This document shows, one piece after another, positions 25,883-34,694 of a stretch of 64,000 nt of DNA (the first letter of the stretch is position 1; the number at the start of each line of letters is the position of its first letter). The notes beneath the pieces were generated by a model, which was not told the DNA's origin, ran no database searches, and saw nothing but the letters and a program-made list of their open reading frames with translations. Made by a program: the position numbers and the translations under genes. This DNA is from Lentisphaeria bacterium (GTDB lineage Bacteria; Verrucomicrobiota; Lentisphaeria; Victivallales; Victivallaceae), in contig CAAGDG010000074.1 in the NCBI GenBank assembly GCA_900768515.1, forward strand, positions 1-64,000. Direction: 5' to 3'.

Positions 25883-26713
25883 ATGCAATTCGGCAATCGG
25901 GTGAATCTGCACACGCACACCATTCGCTGCAAACATGCCTGCGGAACCATCGACGAATACTGCCGCGAAGCGATCCGGCAGGGGGTCGCCACCCTCGGCT
26001 TCTCCGATCACGCCCCCTTCCCCGACGGCAGGTTCGGCCGTTCGCGAATGGAGTACGGAGAACTGGAAGAGTATCGTGCCGACCTGGAACGGGTCCGGAA
26101 GGAGTTTCCGCAGCTGCGGATCCTCGCCGGCCTCGAGGTCGATTACCTCCCCTCGGTGGGGAAAGCGTTTTACGAGGAGACCTTCACACCGCTCTTCGAC
26201 TATCTGATCGTCGGAGTCCACTTCATCGAACCGGTGCGGCCGGAAAACAATCTCTGGCTTCCCGGAAACGTGATTTCGTTTGACGTGATGCGCGCCTACG
26301 CGGAAGCGACCGTCGCGGCGATGGAGTCCGGACTCTTCCGCTACATCGCCCACCCCGACATGTTCTGCTGGCAGTGCCAGCGCTGGACTCCGGAAGTCGC
26401 CGCGCTCTGCCGCACGATCGCCGACGCCGCGGTCTCACTCGACATTCCTCTGGAAATCAACGCCTACGGGCTCCGGAAGCCGTGGGTGGACACCCCCGAA
26501 GGACGGCGTCCCGGATACCCCTACCGCCCCTTCTGGGAGCTTGTCGCCTCGCGCGGCGCCCGGGTTGTCGTCGGCGCCGACGCCCACCGCCCTGAAGATG
26601 TCTGGGGCAACACCGATGAGGCGGTCGCCTTCGCGCGGGAGCTCGGACTTGAACCGGTCAACACGGAAGTTGCCGCGGCGATCCGTCCGCGGAAGGTCCG
26701 GGAGGAGGCGTGA
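25883..26713 (+). CDS. PHP-family phosphatase, histidinol-phosphatase type
   Basis: 276-residue polymerase-and-histidinol-phosphatase (PHP) domain protein. Metal motifs are visible: NLHTHT near the start, GFSDHAPF, GLEVDYLP, GVHFI, AHPDMF and GADAHRPEDV. This set fits HisJ/HisK-type histidinol-phosphate phosphatase, the penultimate histidine step, though other PHP phosphatases look alike and no his genes are nearby. I choose the ATG preceded by AAGGAGG over an in-frame start 33 bases earlier. Its stop overlaps the start of the next gene (TGATG), indicating coupling. Confidence 0.8.
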   Translation: MQFGNRVNLHTHTIRCKHACGTIDEYCREAIRQGVATLGFSDHAPFPDGRFGRSRMEYGELEEYRADLERVRKEFPQLRILAGLEVDYLPSVGKAFYEETFTPLFDYLIVGVHFIEPVRPENNLWLPGNVISFDVMRAYAEATVAAMESGLFRYIAHPDMFCWQCQRWTPEVAALCRTIADAAVSLDIPLEINAYGLRKPWVDTPEGRRPGYPYRPFWELVASRGARVVVGADAHRPEDVWGNTDEAVAFARELGLEPVNTEVAAAIRPRKVREEA

Positions 26714-28377
26714 TGAAAGTTCTGGTCAGCGGCCACCGCAACCCCGATATCGACAGCCTCGCCTCCGCCTGGGCGCTCGCCGAACTCCGGCGGCGTCAGG
26801 GGGAGCCGGAGATCATGGCGCTCTGCCCCGGCGTGCTGCCCGACCGGGCGGCCTGGCTTTTCAGACGGTTCCGCCTGACGCCGCCGGAGTCGCGGAACGA
26901 TGTCTATGTCAGAGTACGCGACATTGTCGAACCGATCCCGACGGTCGCGGGAGACGCGCCGCTCTTCGAAGCGGTCCGGCAGCTGCGGGATTCCGGCTTG
27001 GCCCGTCTGCCGGTCGCCGGACGAGACGGCCGGTTTCTCGGCATGCTCAGCGGCACGGCGCTGCTCTCGCAGCTCCTTGAAATCGGAGACGATGCCGGCA
27101 GCGGTCTGACCGGACGGCGCATCCACAGTTCAATCGACCTGATCCGCCAGGTGCTTGAAGCGGAGGAGCTGACCGGCAGCAAAACCGCGGAACTCCAACC
27201 TTTCGAAGTTTACGTCGCGGCGATGGGGCTGGAGAGTTTTGAAGAGCACATTCCCGCCAACAGCCGCGAGCTGGCCCTGATCGTCGGAGACCGCCCGGAG
27301 ATCCATCTGCGGGCGCTGCAGCGGAAACTGCGGCTGCTGATCATCACCGGAAACCGGCCGGTCGAACCGCTGATCTGCAAGGAGGCCGCCGTAAACGAGG
27401 TTTCGATTCTGCGGACCGGCCTCGACTCGGCCACGGTGATCCGGCGGTTGAAGTTCAGCGTTCCGGTCGAAAGCGCCGGTTTCCCCGGCGACGATCCCCG
27501 CCTCGCTCCGGACGACCGGCTCCGCGACGTGCGCGACCGGCTGCTCGCGGCGCCGGAGGACGTCTTCGCGGTGACCGGAAGTTCCGGCGAATATCTCGGG
27601 GCGGTCCGGAAGGGGATGCTTCACCAGCCTCCGCCTTTCCGGATGATCCTGGTCGATCACAACGAACCGGACCAGAGTCTGCCCGGCGTCGAGGAGATCC
27701 CGGTCATCGAAGTGGTCGACCACCACCGGATCGGCATGGCCCCGACCGCCGCGCCGATCCGTTTCACCGGCGACGTGGTCGGCAGCACCTGCACGCTGGT
27801 CGCCGCGATGTACCGCAGTTCCGGGGAGAGCCTGACCCCGGACGCGGCCGGGCTGCTGCTCGGCGGAATCGTCTCCGACACGCTCGGGCTCCGTTCGCCG
27901 ACCACCGCGCCGCTCGACCGCCGGATGTGCGAATGGCTGGAGAAACTCTCCGGCGTGCGCGCAGACGACCTCATGACCGAACTCATGCGGATCGACTCCC
28001 CGCTCGCGGTCAAACCCGCCGCCGAAGTGATCTCCGGCGACCGGAAGGACTACACCGATCACTCAATCCGTTTCGCCCTCGCCCAGGTGGAGGAGACCAA
28101 CCTCGAACTCCTCCATCAGCGGAAGGAGGAACTCGCCGCCGAAATCGCCCGCGTGATGGAACTGGACAAGCTCGACTTCTTCGGACTTCTGGTCACCGAC
28201 GCGGTCCGGGAAAACTCCGAACTGCTCGCCGCCGGACGCCCGGAGATCCTCCGCCGCCTCCCCTACGACGAAATCGGCGACAACCTCTACGCACTGCCGG
28301 GAGTGCTGAGCCGCAAAAAACAACTGCTTCCGCAGATGCTGGCGATCACCGCCGCGCTGCCGCAGAACGCCCGGTGA
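26713..28377 (+). CDS. manganese-dependent inorganic pyrophosphatase with CBS insert
   Basis: Family II (DHH) pyrophosphatase, 554 residues. The catalytic DHH domain begins SGHRNPDIDS (6-15). A regulatory insert of CBS, DRTGG-like and CBS segments spans about residues 65-310. The domain resumes with LVDHNEPDQS, VVDHHRIG and SDTLGLRSPTT, and ends with a DHHA2 domain. Simple family II enzymes are about 310 residues. The insert in relatives binds adenine nucleotides and diadenosine polyphosphates and sets activity. It hydrolyses PPi to drive biosynthesis. GGAGGAGG precedes the ATG, which overlaps the upstream stop; trmO follows after 6 bases. Confidence 0.9.
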   Translation: MKVLVSGHRNPDIDSLASAWALAELRRRQGEPEIMALCPGVLPDRAAWLFRRFRLTPPESRNDVYVRVRDIVEPIPTVAGDAPLFEAVRQLRDSGLARLPVAGRDGRFLGMLSGTALLSQLLEIGDDAGSGLTGRRIHSSIDLIRQVLEAEELTGSKTAELQPFEVYVAAMGLESFEEHIPANSRELALIVGDRPEIHLRALQRKLRLLIITGNRPVEPLICKEAAVNEVSILRTGLDSATVIRRLKFSVPVESAGFPGDDPRLAPDDRLRDVRDRLLAAPEDVFAVTGSSGEYLGAVRKGMLHQPPPFRMILVDHNEPDQSLPGVEEIPVIEVVDHHRIGMAPTAAPIRFTGDVVGSTCTLVAAMYRSSGESLTPDAAGLLLGGIVSDTLGLRSPTTAPLDRRMCEWLEKLSGVRADDLMTELMRIDSPLAVKPAAEVISGDRKDYTDHSIRFALAQVEETNLELLHQRKEELAAEIARVMELDKLDFFGLLVTDAVRENSELLAAGRPEILRRLPYDEIGDNLYALPGVLSRKKQLLPQMLAITAALPQNAR

Positions 28378-28383
28378 ACGGCG

Positions 28384-29181
28384 ATGGAGGAGTTCCGTTT
28401 CCAGCCGATCGGCTTCGTCCGGGGCGGAGGGCACTACCCGCAGGAGGCCCCCCGGCAGGGAGTCTACGCCTGCAACACCGGCCGGATCGAACTGCTGGAA
28501 CACCGGAACTTTGAAACCGCCCTCGCCGACCTCGCCGGGTTCGACCGGATCTGGGTGCTCTTCGTCTTCGACCGCGCCGGAAACTGGAAGCCGAAAGTGC
28601 GGCCGCCGGACGGCGCGGATGGACGCCGGATCGGTCTTTTCGCCACCCGCGCCCCCCACCGTCCCAACCCGATCGGGATTTCCGCGGTGGAACTCGTCGG
28701 AGTCGAAGGGCGCAGCGTCCGGATCCGCAACTTCGACCTGCTCGACGGCACCCCGGTGCTCGACATCAAACCTTACATTCCGGATGTCGATGCGTTTCCG
28801 GCAAGCAGAGCCGGATGGCGCGACGAAATCCCGCCGCTGCTGCGAAGCTTCACCTTCGAGCCTGAAGCGGAACAGGCGATCCGCTTCCTGCGGACCCACG
28901 GCGGACCCGATCTCGAAAACGCGCTCCGTTCCCAGCTCGGCGCCCGCCGGCCCGATCCCCGGCGGCAGCGGCTGACCGAAGTGGATCCGGAACGGAAGAT
29001 CCGGCGTCTCGCCTTCCGCACCTGGCGGATCGATTTCGAGGAGACGGAACCGCCCGCGCCGCTGCGGATTTTGTCCGTGACCAGCGGCTACTCGCCCGCC
29101 GAACTCGCCCCCGGCGAACCCGACCCCTACCACGACAAGATGCTCCACCGCGCCTTCCTGGCGGAACACCCCCAAAGATGA
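28384..29181 (+). CDS. trmO: tRNA N6-threonylcarbamoyladenosine methyltransferase
   Basis: 265-residue TrmO (TsaA/YaeB) family protein. In E. coli it methylates t6A at position 37 of threonine tRNA using S-adenosylmethionine. Visible family segments are FQPIGFVRGG at the start, DRIWVLFVFDRA, and FATRAPHRPNPIGIS, the signature, at residues 80-94. DGTPVLDIKPYIPDVD is another. The C-terminal region (about 150-265) is longer than the core domain, as in E. coli. It is the last gene of a three-gene unit with the PHP phosphatase and pyrophosphatase. The following T-rich stretch has no clear hairpin. Confidence 0.88.
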   Translation: MEEFRFQPIGFVRGGGHYPQEAPRQGVYACNTGRIELLEHRNFETALADLAGFDRIWVLFVFDRAGNWKPKVRPPDGADGRRIGLFATRAPHRPNPIGISAVELVGVEGRSVRIRNFDLLDGTPVLDIKPYIPDVDAFPASRAGWRDEIPPLLRSFTFEPEAEQAIRFLRTHGGPDLENALRSQLGARRPDPRRQRLTEVDPERKIRRLAFRTWRIDFEETEPPAPLRILSVTSGYSPAELAPGEPDPYHDKMLHRAFLAEHPQR

Positions 29182-29243
29182 GCAATCCGGAACGCTCCTC
29201 CTTTTTTTTTGAAAAATATTTCATTTTCCCCCGCGGATTGCGA

Positions 29244-29272
29244 TTGCATTTTGAAAACCGGTCTGCTATTGT
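29244..29272 (+). promoter_or_regulatory. promoter of the EF-G-like gene
   Basis: TTGCAT, 17-base spacer, TATTGT with a TG extended -10 (TGCTATTGT); about 80 bases of leader. Confidence 0.6.
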
Positions 29273-29364
29273 TACAACGGCCCCGGAGGGGGCCGGGCTG
29301 ATTCTTCCGGATTTTTTGCGTTTTTAAGTTCAACTTTCACCGTCAACCGAAGAAGGGGAATCTT

Positions 29365-31380
29365 ATGACCAAAGCCAACGAATGCAGGAATTTCGTCATC
29401 GCCGGACACGCGGGCAGCGGAAAAACCACGCTCTGCGAGCTGATGCTCAGCAAGAGCGGCGTCATTCCGCGGCCCGGCTCCATCGAAGCGAAGAACACCG
29501 TCTCGGACTTCATGGCCGACGAGCAGGCGAGGCAGGCCGGCATCTACTCCTCCTGTCTGAACTGCACCTGGAAGGAAAATCAGTTCTTCTTCACCGACAC
29601 CCCGGGATACGGGGAGTTCATCGGCGAATACGTCGCCGCGGTCCGCGCCGCCGACGCCGCGCTGGTCGTGCTTGACGCGGTGGACGGTCCCCAGATCGGA
29701 ACCGCCCGCGCCTGGAAACTCTCCAAGGAACGCGGCATCCCCCGCTTCGGACTGGTCAACCGGCTCGACCGCGAACGAGCCGACTTCAAGGCAACCCTCG
29801 AACAGATGCGCAAAAATCACGGCAAGAACGTGATCATTCCCCTCTACTGGCCGGTCGGCGCGGAGGCGAACTTCTCCAGAGTGGTCAACGTCCTCTTCGA
29901 CAAGGAGATTCCGGCCGAAATCGCCGACGACGTGGCGGAGTGCCGCGGCCTCTGGCTCGACGCGATCGCCGAAACCGACGACGACCTCATGATGCGCTAT
30001 CTCGACGGCGAGGAGCTCTCCGACGACGAAATCCGCGAAGGACTCAAAAAGACGGTCAAGACCGGACGGACCATTCCGGTTTTCGCGGGAAGTTCGACCA
30101 AGGACGTCGGCATCACCGAACTCATGGATGCAATCATCGAACTCTTCCCCTCCCCGCTCAACTACGTGACGGTCGACGGCGCCAAACGAAAAATCGGCGA
30201 TGAATGCGACGCGATCGGCATCGTCTTCAAAGTGCTCAACGACCCCTTCAGCGGCCAGCTGACCTTCGTGCGCACCGTCTCCGGCACCTTCCAGGCGGAC
30301 AGCGACGTTTACAACCTGAGCCGCCCCGGCGTAAAGGAACGGTTTGGATCGTTGCTTTTCATGAACGGAAAGAATCAGACTCCGGTAAAGAGCGCCGGCC
30401 CCGGAACCATCTTCGCCTGCGCGAAACTCAAGGATACCCACATCGGCGACACCGTGGCGGTCAATGCCGGAGAGACGCCGCTGCCGGGCATCCGCTACCC
30501 CGAACCGGTGATGTCCTACGCGGTCACCGCCGCCAAATCCGGCGATGACGAAAAGATCGCCGCCGGACTGCACCGGATCGCGGAATGCGATCCGACCGTC
30601 CGGCTCGAACGCAATCCGGAAACCCGCGAAATGCTCCTCTCGGGCATGGGGGACCAGCACCTTGCAATCATCAGCAAACGGCTGAAGGATCAGTTCAAGG
30701 TCGAAGCCGTCCTGACGGTGCCGAAGGTCGCCTACCGGGAGACCATCACCTCCCCCGGAGAAGGCCACTACCGGCACAAGAAGCAGACCGGCGGCGCCGG
30801 GCAGTTCGCCGAGGTCTTTCTGCGGATCCGGCCGAACGCCGGCGGGTTCGAATTTGTCAATGCGGTCGTCGGCGGCACCATTCCCAAGAACTTCATCCCC
30901 GCGGTGGAAAAGGGCGTCGCCGAGATGATGGAACACGGTCCGCTGGTCGGCTGCACCGTCGAAAACGTCTACGTCGAAGTCTACGACGGCAAGTACCATC
31001 CGGTCGACTCCAATGAAATGGCGTTCAAGATCGCCGCGCGAATGGCCTTCAAAGACGCGATGCAGCAGGCGAAACCGGTCCTGCTGGAACCGATCATGCG
31101 GGTCGACATCCACATCCCGGATTCCTACATGGGCGACATCTCCGGCGACCTCAACCACAAGCGCGGCCGCATCCTCGGCATGCGGGTCGAGGAAGGCATG
31201 CAGGTGGTCGAAGCCGAAGTGCCCTACGCCGAAATGCGCAAATACGCGACCGAACTGCGCAGCATGACCCAGGGGCGCGGTTCGTTTGAAATGCGTCCGG
31301 TCCGCTATGAACAGGTTCCGGGGAACATCGCCTCCGAAATCATCGCCGCCCATCAGGCGGAGAAAAACGCGGAGGAGTAA
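29365..31380 (+). CDS. EF-G-2-like translation factor GTPase
   Basis: 671-residue elongation factor G-like protein with the standard order: GTPase domain, domain II, III-like, IV and V. The nucleotide loops differ from canonical EF-G. The P-loop is GHAGSGKTT (AHxDAGKTT in EF-G), G3 is DTPGYGEF and G4 is NRLD rather than NKMD. These features fit the EF-G-2 group known from Thermus and many other bacteria, whose role in translation is not settled. It is monocistronic, not beside rpsL/rpsG/tuf, so it is unlikely to be the main EF-G. AAGGGGA precedes the ATG. It has its own promoter and a strong terminator. Confidence 0.88.
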   Translation: MTKANECRNFVIAGHAGSGKTTLCELMLSKSGVIPRPGSIEAKNTVSDFMADEQARQAGIYSSCLNCTWKENQFFFTDTPGYGEFIGEYVAAVRAADAALVVLDAVDGPQIGTARAWKLSKERGIPRFGLVNRLDRERADFKATLEQMRKNHGKNVIIPLYWPVGAEANFSRVVNVLFDKEIPAEIADDVAECRGLWLDAIAETDDDLMMRYLDGEELSDDEIREGLKKTVKTGRTIPVFAGSSTKDVGITELMDAIIELFPSPLNYVTVDGAKRKIGDECDAIGIVFKVLNDPFSGQLTFVRTVSGTFQADSDVYNLSRPGVKERFGSLLFMNGKNQTPVKSAGPGTIFACAKLKDTHIGDTVAVNAGETPLPGIRYPEPVMSYAVTAAKSGDDEKIAAGLHRIAECDPTVRLERNPETREMLLSGMGDQHLAIISKRLKDQFKVEAVLTVPKVAYRETITSPGEGHYRHKKQTGGAGQFAEVFLRIRPNAGGFEFVNAVVGGTIPKNFIPAVEKGVAEMMEHGPLVGCTVENVYVEVYDGKYHPVDSNEMAFKIAARMAFKDAMQQAKPVLLEPIMRVDIHIPDSYMGDISGDLNHKRGRILGMRVEEGMQVVEAEVPYAEMRKYATELRSMTQGRGSFEMRPVRYEQVPGNIASEIIAAHQAEKNAEE

Positions 31381-31400
31381 CATCGAATCCTTTCCGCGGC

Positions 31401-31431
31401 AGGAGGACGGCAAAAGCCGTCCTCCTTTTTT
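31401..31431 (+). terminator. terminator of the EF-G-like gene
   Basis: Perfect 11-base stem AGGAGGACGGC / GCCGTCCTCCT with an AAAA loop and a run of T. Confidence 0.95.
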
Positions 31432-31539
31432 ACCGGGAACGCGCTTCCCGCCGTTTTGGCTTGATCCGCGCTGGAAAAAAAGGCTTTGCGGGTGTATTGT
31501 CTGCATGGAAAGCTAACAACAAAAAACATTCCCGGAATC

Positions 31540-33423
31540 ATGAGACTCTTTCTTCTGCTGCTCTTCGCCTTTTTCGCCGCGGCCGCGAACGCCGGAACCA
31601 TCCGGCTGGAGGCACAGACCGCAATTTTTGAGCGCCCGGATGCTTCCAGTCCCGTCGTCGGCCGGGTCGAGGCCGAATCCGATTTCGAAACGGCGGGAGA
31701 ACCGGTCACCGGATTTACGGCACGCCATCCGCTGGCGCACTACAACACCTTTCATCCGATCCGCCTGGAGGGAGAGATCCGCTACGCCTCGCCGGAAATC
31801 TCCCTCTTCCGGGATGAGAACGGGCGGCAGGTGATCCGGAATCTGCCGGAACAGCCGCTCTGGAGAACCGGACTCTTTCTTGCGCTCGCCGCCGGACTCG
31901 TCGCGCTGGTGCTCTTCTACCTTCACCGGCGCCGGGAGGGCGCCCTGCCCCGGAACTCCCGACTGGAGGCGGTCTGTTTCGTACTTTTCGCCGTGCTGGT
32001 CCGCCAGCTTCTCGTGCTCCACACCACGATGGAGTGGAACAATCTGATCCCCTCCGCCGCCGACGATCCGGCCTACTTTCAGAGCATCCGGGACCTGCTC
32101 GACGGAAAGCTGGACGGCCCCTGGAGCATGACGGTCGGAACCGGCTTTTTCTACCTGCCCTTCATCCTGTTGCTGAGAGCGAAGGAGTTCTACGACATCG
32201 CAATTGCCTTCGACTACTTCTCCGCGCTGGTGCTGGCGCCGGCCGCTCTCGCGCTCGGATTTATGATTCTGCGCCGGTTCGGAATCTCCGGGCGGGCGGC
32301 CTTCGCCGCGGTGCTGCTCTGGGCGGTCTGGCCCTTTTTCCACACCCATTTGGAGGCGTGGGAACCGTTCCGCTGCCGCTCCATTTTTCTGGCGGCACCT
32401 CCCTCCGCCGATTCGCACTGGTGGCTCTACTACCGGACGGCGATCAACGCCGGATTCAACGCGATGAGCGACACCCCGGCCATGCTGCTGCTTTTCGCGA
32501 CCATCTGGTCGGCGCTGACGCTGCCGCCCCGGAACCGGTCGGCCGCCCTGATCGGCGTTCTTTTCGGATTCACCTGCATGGTCCGGATCAACACCATTCT
32601 TTTCGCTCCGCTGATCGCCTACCTTGTCTTCCGGCGTTTCCGCAGCCGGGCCGGAGAGTGGAACGCCGTGCTGGGGGTGATCGCCTCGGCGGCGGGGGGA
32701 TTCCTGCTCGGATTCGGCTACCAGTTCTACATCAACATCCGGCAGTTCGGCAATCCGCTGACCTTCGGCTACATCTCCCACTACACCGACTGGGCGATCC
32801 GGCCGGCCGACGGATTCACCTTCACGACCTTTCTGCGCTGGGTCCACCTCCGCTACCTCGCCCAGGCGAACTGGGCAAACTGGGCGCTCGGCATCACCGG
32901 CCTGCTGCTCGCGGCCGGGAGGACACGCCGGACCGCATTCGCGCTCTGGACGGTCCCGGTGATCGTCTTCTTCACCGGTTACAGTCACACCTTCTGCGAC
33001 GCCAACCGGTTCATCGTTTCAACGCTGCTGCCCTTCTTCGCGGCATTCACCTCGCTCGAAATCTTCCGGGAAAAAGGAAAACTCCCCTGGTTCTTCGCCG
33101 GTACCGTCGCCGCGGCGCTGCTGCTGACCGCGCCCTCCTCTTCTCAACCGGAAGTGCCGATCCTGCTGCGTTTTCCGGCGCCGGCCGAATGCACCGTTCT
33201 GCTGCCGTGGCTCCTGGCCGCGCTCCTGGCCCTCCTCTCCTGGACAGGGTTCCGGAGCGGAATGCGGCCGCTGACCGCCGCTGCACCGGCGCTCTTCGCC
33301 GGATTGTTCTTCGTCGGCAACAGTTTCCTCTTCCTCGGCCTGCTTGGAGCAATCCTGCTGCGGGCATTGGCGGAGTGGTTTCTGCAGTGGAAGCGATGCG
33401 CACACCGATGCCGGACTCCGTGA
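31540..33423 (+). CDS. membrane protein, GT-C-type glycosyltransferase-like
   Basis: 627 residues after choosing the ATG that begins a signal peptide (MRLFLLLLFAFF, cut near ANA-GT). A soluble segment of about 90 residues looks like a small SH3-type fold. About ten hydrophobic helices follow. After the first helices, SAADDPAYFQSIRDLL supplies an acidic pair in the place where ArnT/PMT-type (GT39-like) GT-C enzymes have theirs, and GTGFFYLP follows as in that group. It may transfer a lipid-linked sugar on the outer face of the inner membrane; donor and acceptor are unknown. No good ribosome-binding site is visible. Confidence 0.6.
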   Translation: MRLFLLLLFAFFAAAANAGTIRLEAQTAIFERPDASSPVVGRVEAESDFETAGEPVTGFTARHPLAHYNTFHPIRLEGEIRYASPEISLFRDENGRQVIRNLPEQPLWRTGLFLALAAGLVALVLFYLHRRREGALPRNSRLEAVCFVLFAVLVRQLLVLHTTMEWNNLIPSAADDPAYFQSIRDLLDGKLDGPWSMTVGTGFFYLPFILLLRAKEFYDIAIAFDYFSALVLAPAALALGFMILRRFGISGRAAFAAVLLWAVWPFFHTHLEAWEPFRCRSIFLAAPPSADSHWWLYYRTAINAGFNAMSDTPAMLLLFATIWSALTLPPRNRSAALIGVLFGFTCMVRINTILFAPLIAYLVFRRFRSRAGEWNAVLGVIASAAGGFLLGFGYQFYINIRQFGNPLTFGYISHYTDWAIRPADGFTFTTFLRWVHLRYLAQANWANWALGITGLLLAAGRTRRTAFALWTVPVIVFFTGYSHTFCDANRFIVSTLLPFFAAFTSLEIFREKGKLPWFFAGTVAAALLLTAPSSSQPEVPILLRFPAPAECTVLLPWLLAALLALLSWTGFRSGMRPLTAAAPALFAGLFFVGNSFLFLGLLGAILLRALAEWFLQWKRCAHRCRTP

Positions 33424-33482
33424 CAGCAGCCCGCCCGGTTCCGGTCCCGTGGAAATGACGAACTTTTTTTTCGTCCCGGTTA

Positions 33483-33511
33483 TTGAAAAACAGAAAGATT
33501 CATGTTATAAT
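33483..33511 (+). promoter_or_regulatory. promoter of the LacI-type regulator
   Basis: TTGAAA, 17-base spacer, TATAAT with a TG extended -10 (TGTTATAAT): the best sigma-70 match in the window. The leader to the GTG start is about 120 bases and GC-rich. Confidence 0.75.
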
Positions 33512-33639
33512 ATATTTTCCGACGGGGGGCTGGGTCGCCGCATTCCCTGCGGGAGGGATCTCCGCATTCCGGACCGGAACAGCTCCGGCGCGAAGGCTCC
33601 TGCAAAGAAGAACCGTATCAGGAACGTTGTCGCAAGTCC

Positions 33640-34617
33640 GTGGAAAAGAAGAAAAACTGCAGCATCCGGGAGCTGGCCGCAAGTGTCGGTCTCTCCACCT
33701 GTACCGTATCGAAGGTGCTGAACGGGCGCAATGATTTCAAAATCAGGGAGGAGACCCGCCGGCGGGTCTTCGAGGCGGCCGCCCGGCTCAACTACGTGCC
33801 CAACATCAACGCACAGCGGCTGTTTCTGCACAAATCCCACGTGATCGGGCTGCTGGTTCCCTCCCGTACCGAGGGGGACAGCGCTTTTGCCGACCACCAT
33901 TTCGTCGATATCCTGGCCGGGATGGAACAGTCGCTCTCCGACAGCAACTACAGCTTGCTGCTCCTTTTTTCCGATCCCGAGGCAGAAAAAAATCTGCGTT
34001 ATTTGAACCTCTTCCGATCCGGAGCCTTCGACGGGCTGCTGATCTGGGGAGCGCGCCGTTCCGACCGCGCGTTTCTCAAGCTGGAGGAATACGACGCGCC
34101 TCACCTTTTCATCACCAGCATTCCGGGTACCGGCCATCCCAACTACGTGACCCACAACTATGCGCACAGCACAGAAATCCTGACCCGGAAACTGATCGAT
34201 TCCGGCTGCCGCGACCTGCTCTTTCTGGCCGGACCGGAGGGAAACAGCGTGGCGGAGGAGATGCTGCACGGCGTCGTTGCGGCCACCGAGGGACGGGCGC
34301 GGTTCCGGCTCCGCCGCTGCGCCTACCAGCGGGAGGAGGCCCGGAGAGAAACCGTCGAAGCATGCAGGGAACATCGGCCGGACGGCGTCATCGCGGCGAG
34401 CAGCGGACAGGCGCGGGGAGCTTGCGACGTGCTGCCGGAAGCGCCCCGCGTCATGCTCGACTCTTCGCGCGTCACGTTTGAACCGGTCGACTGTCTCGGG
34501 GCCGCCCGGACCGACGACTGCAAACTGGGCAGGCACGCAATCGAAGGGTTGATCCAACTGATCGAAAGCCCCGAAAACCGGATCGAGCAAACTCTTCCGC
34601 TTCAGCTGATGCTCTGA
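33640..34617 (+). CDS. LacI-family transcriptional regulator
   Basis: 325 residues with an N-terminal LacI helix-turn-helix and hinge (IRELAASVGLSTCTVSKVLN, then RLNYVPNINAQRL, residues 8-60). A periplasmic-binding-protein-like sensor domain follows, starting HVIGLLVPSR. The start is a GTG; no ATG gives the complete helix-turn-helix. The ligand is probably a sugar but cannot be read. The sensor is slightly short at its C-terminus compared with typical LacI proteins (330-340). It is convergent with the oxidoreductase and not divergent from any catabolic gene, so its targets are likely elsewhere. Confidence 0.85.
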   Translation: MEKKKNCSIRELAASVGLSTCTVSKVLNGRNDFKIREETRRRVFEAAARLNYVPNINAQRLFLHKSHVIGLLVPSRTEGDSAFADHHFVDILAGMEQSLSDSNYSLLLLFSDPEAEKNLRYLNLFRSGAFDGLLIWGARRSDRAFLKLEEYDAPHLFITSIPGTGHPNYVTHNYAHSTEILTRKLIDSGCRDLLFLAGPEGNSVAEEMLHGVVAATEGRARFRLRRCAYQREEARRETVEACREHRPDGVIAASSGQARGACDVLPEAPRVMLDSSRVTFEPVDCLGAARTDDCKLGRHAIEGLIQLIESPENRIEQTLPLQLML

Positions 34618-34623
34618 ACAGAA

Positions 34624-34639
34624 CGCCGCCGGAGCGGCG
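34624..34639. terminator. short GC hairpin between convergent genes
   Basis: CGCCGC, CGGA loop, GCGGCG, just after the LacI-type gene. It is followed by ACTTTCC rather than a proper T run, so any termination would be weak. Confidence 0.35.
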
Positions 34640-34694
34640 CACTTTCCTCACTCCCGCCGCCGCGCGCGGAACTGCGAGCGGAATTCCGGAAAGA

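Noticed and set aside
31457..31472. TGGCTTGATCCGCGCT resembling a sigma-54 promoter
   Set aside because: GG and GC spacing is right, but the -12 element is GCGC instead of TTGC and there are no upstream dyads; it lies just after a terminator.
29272..31506. 744-codon open frame on the minus strand
   Set aside because: Antisense shadow of the EF-G-like gene; it crosses that gene's promoter and terminator.
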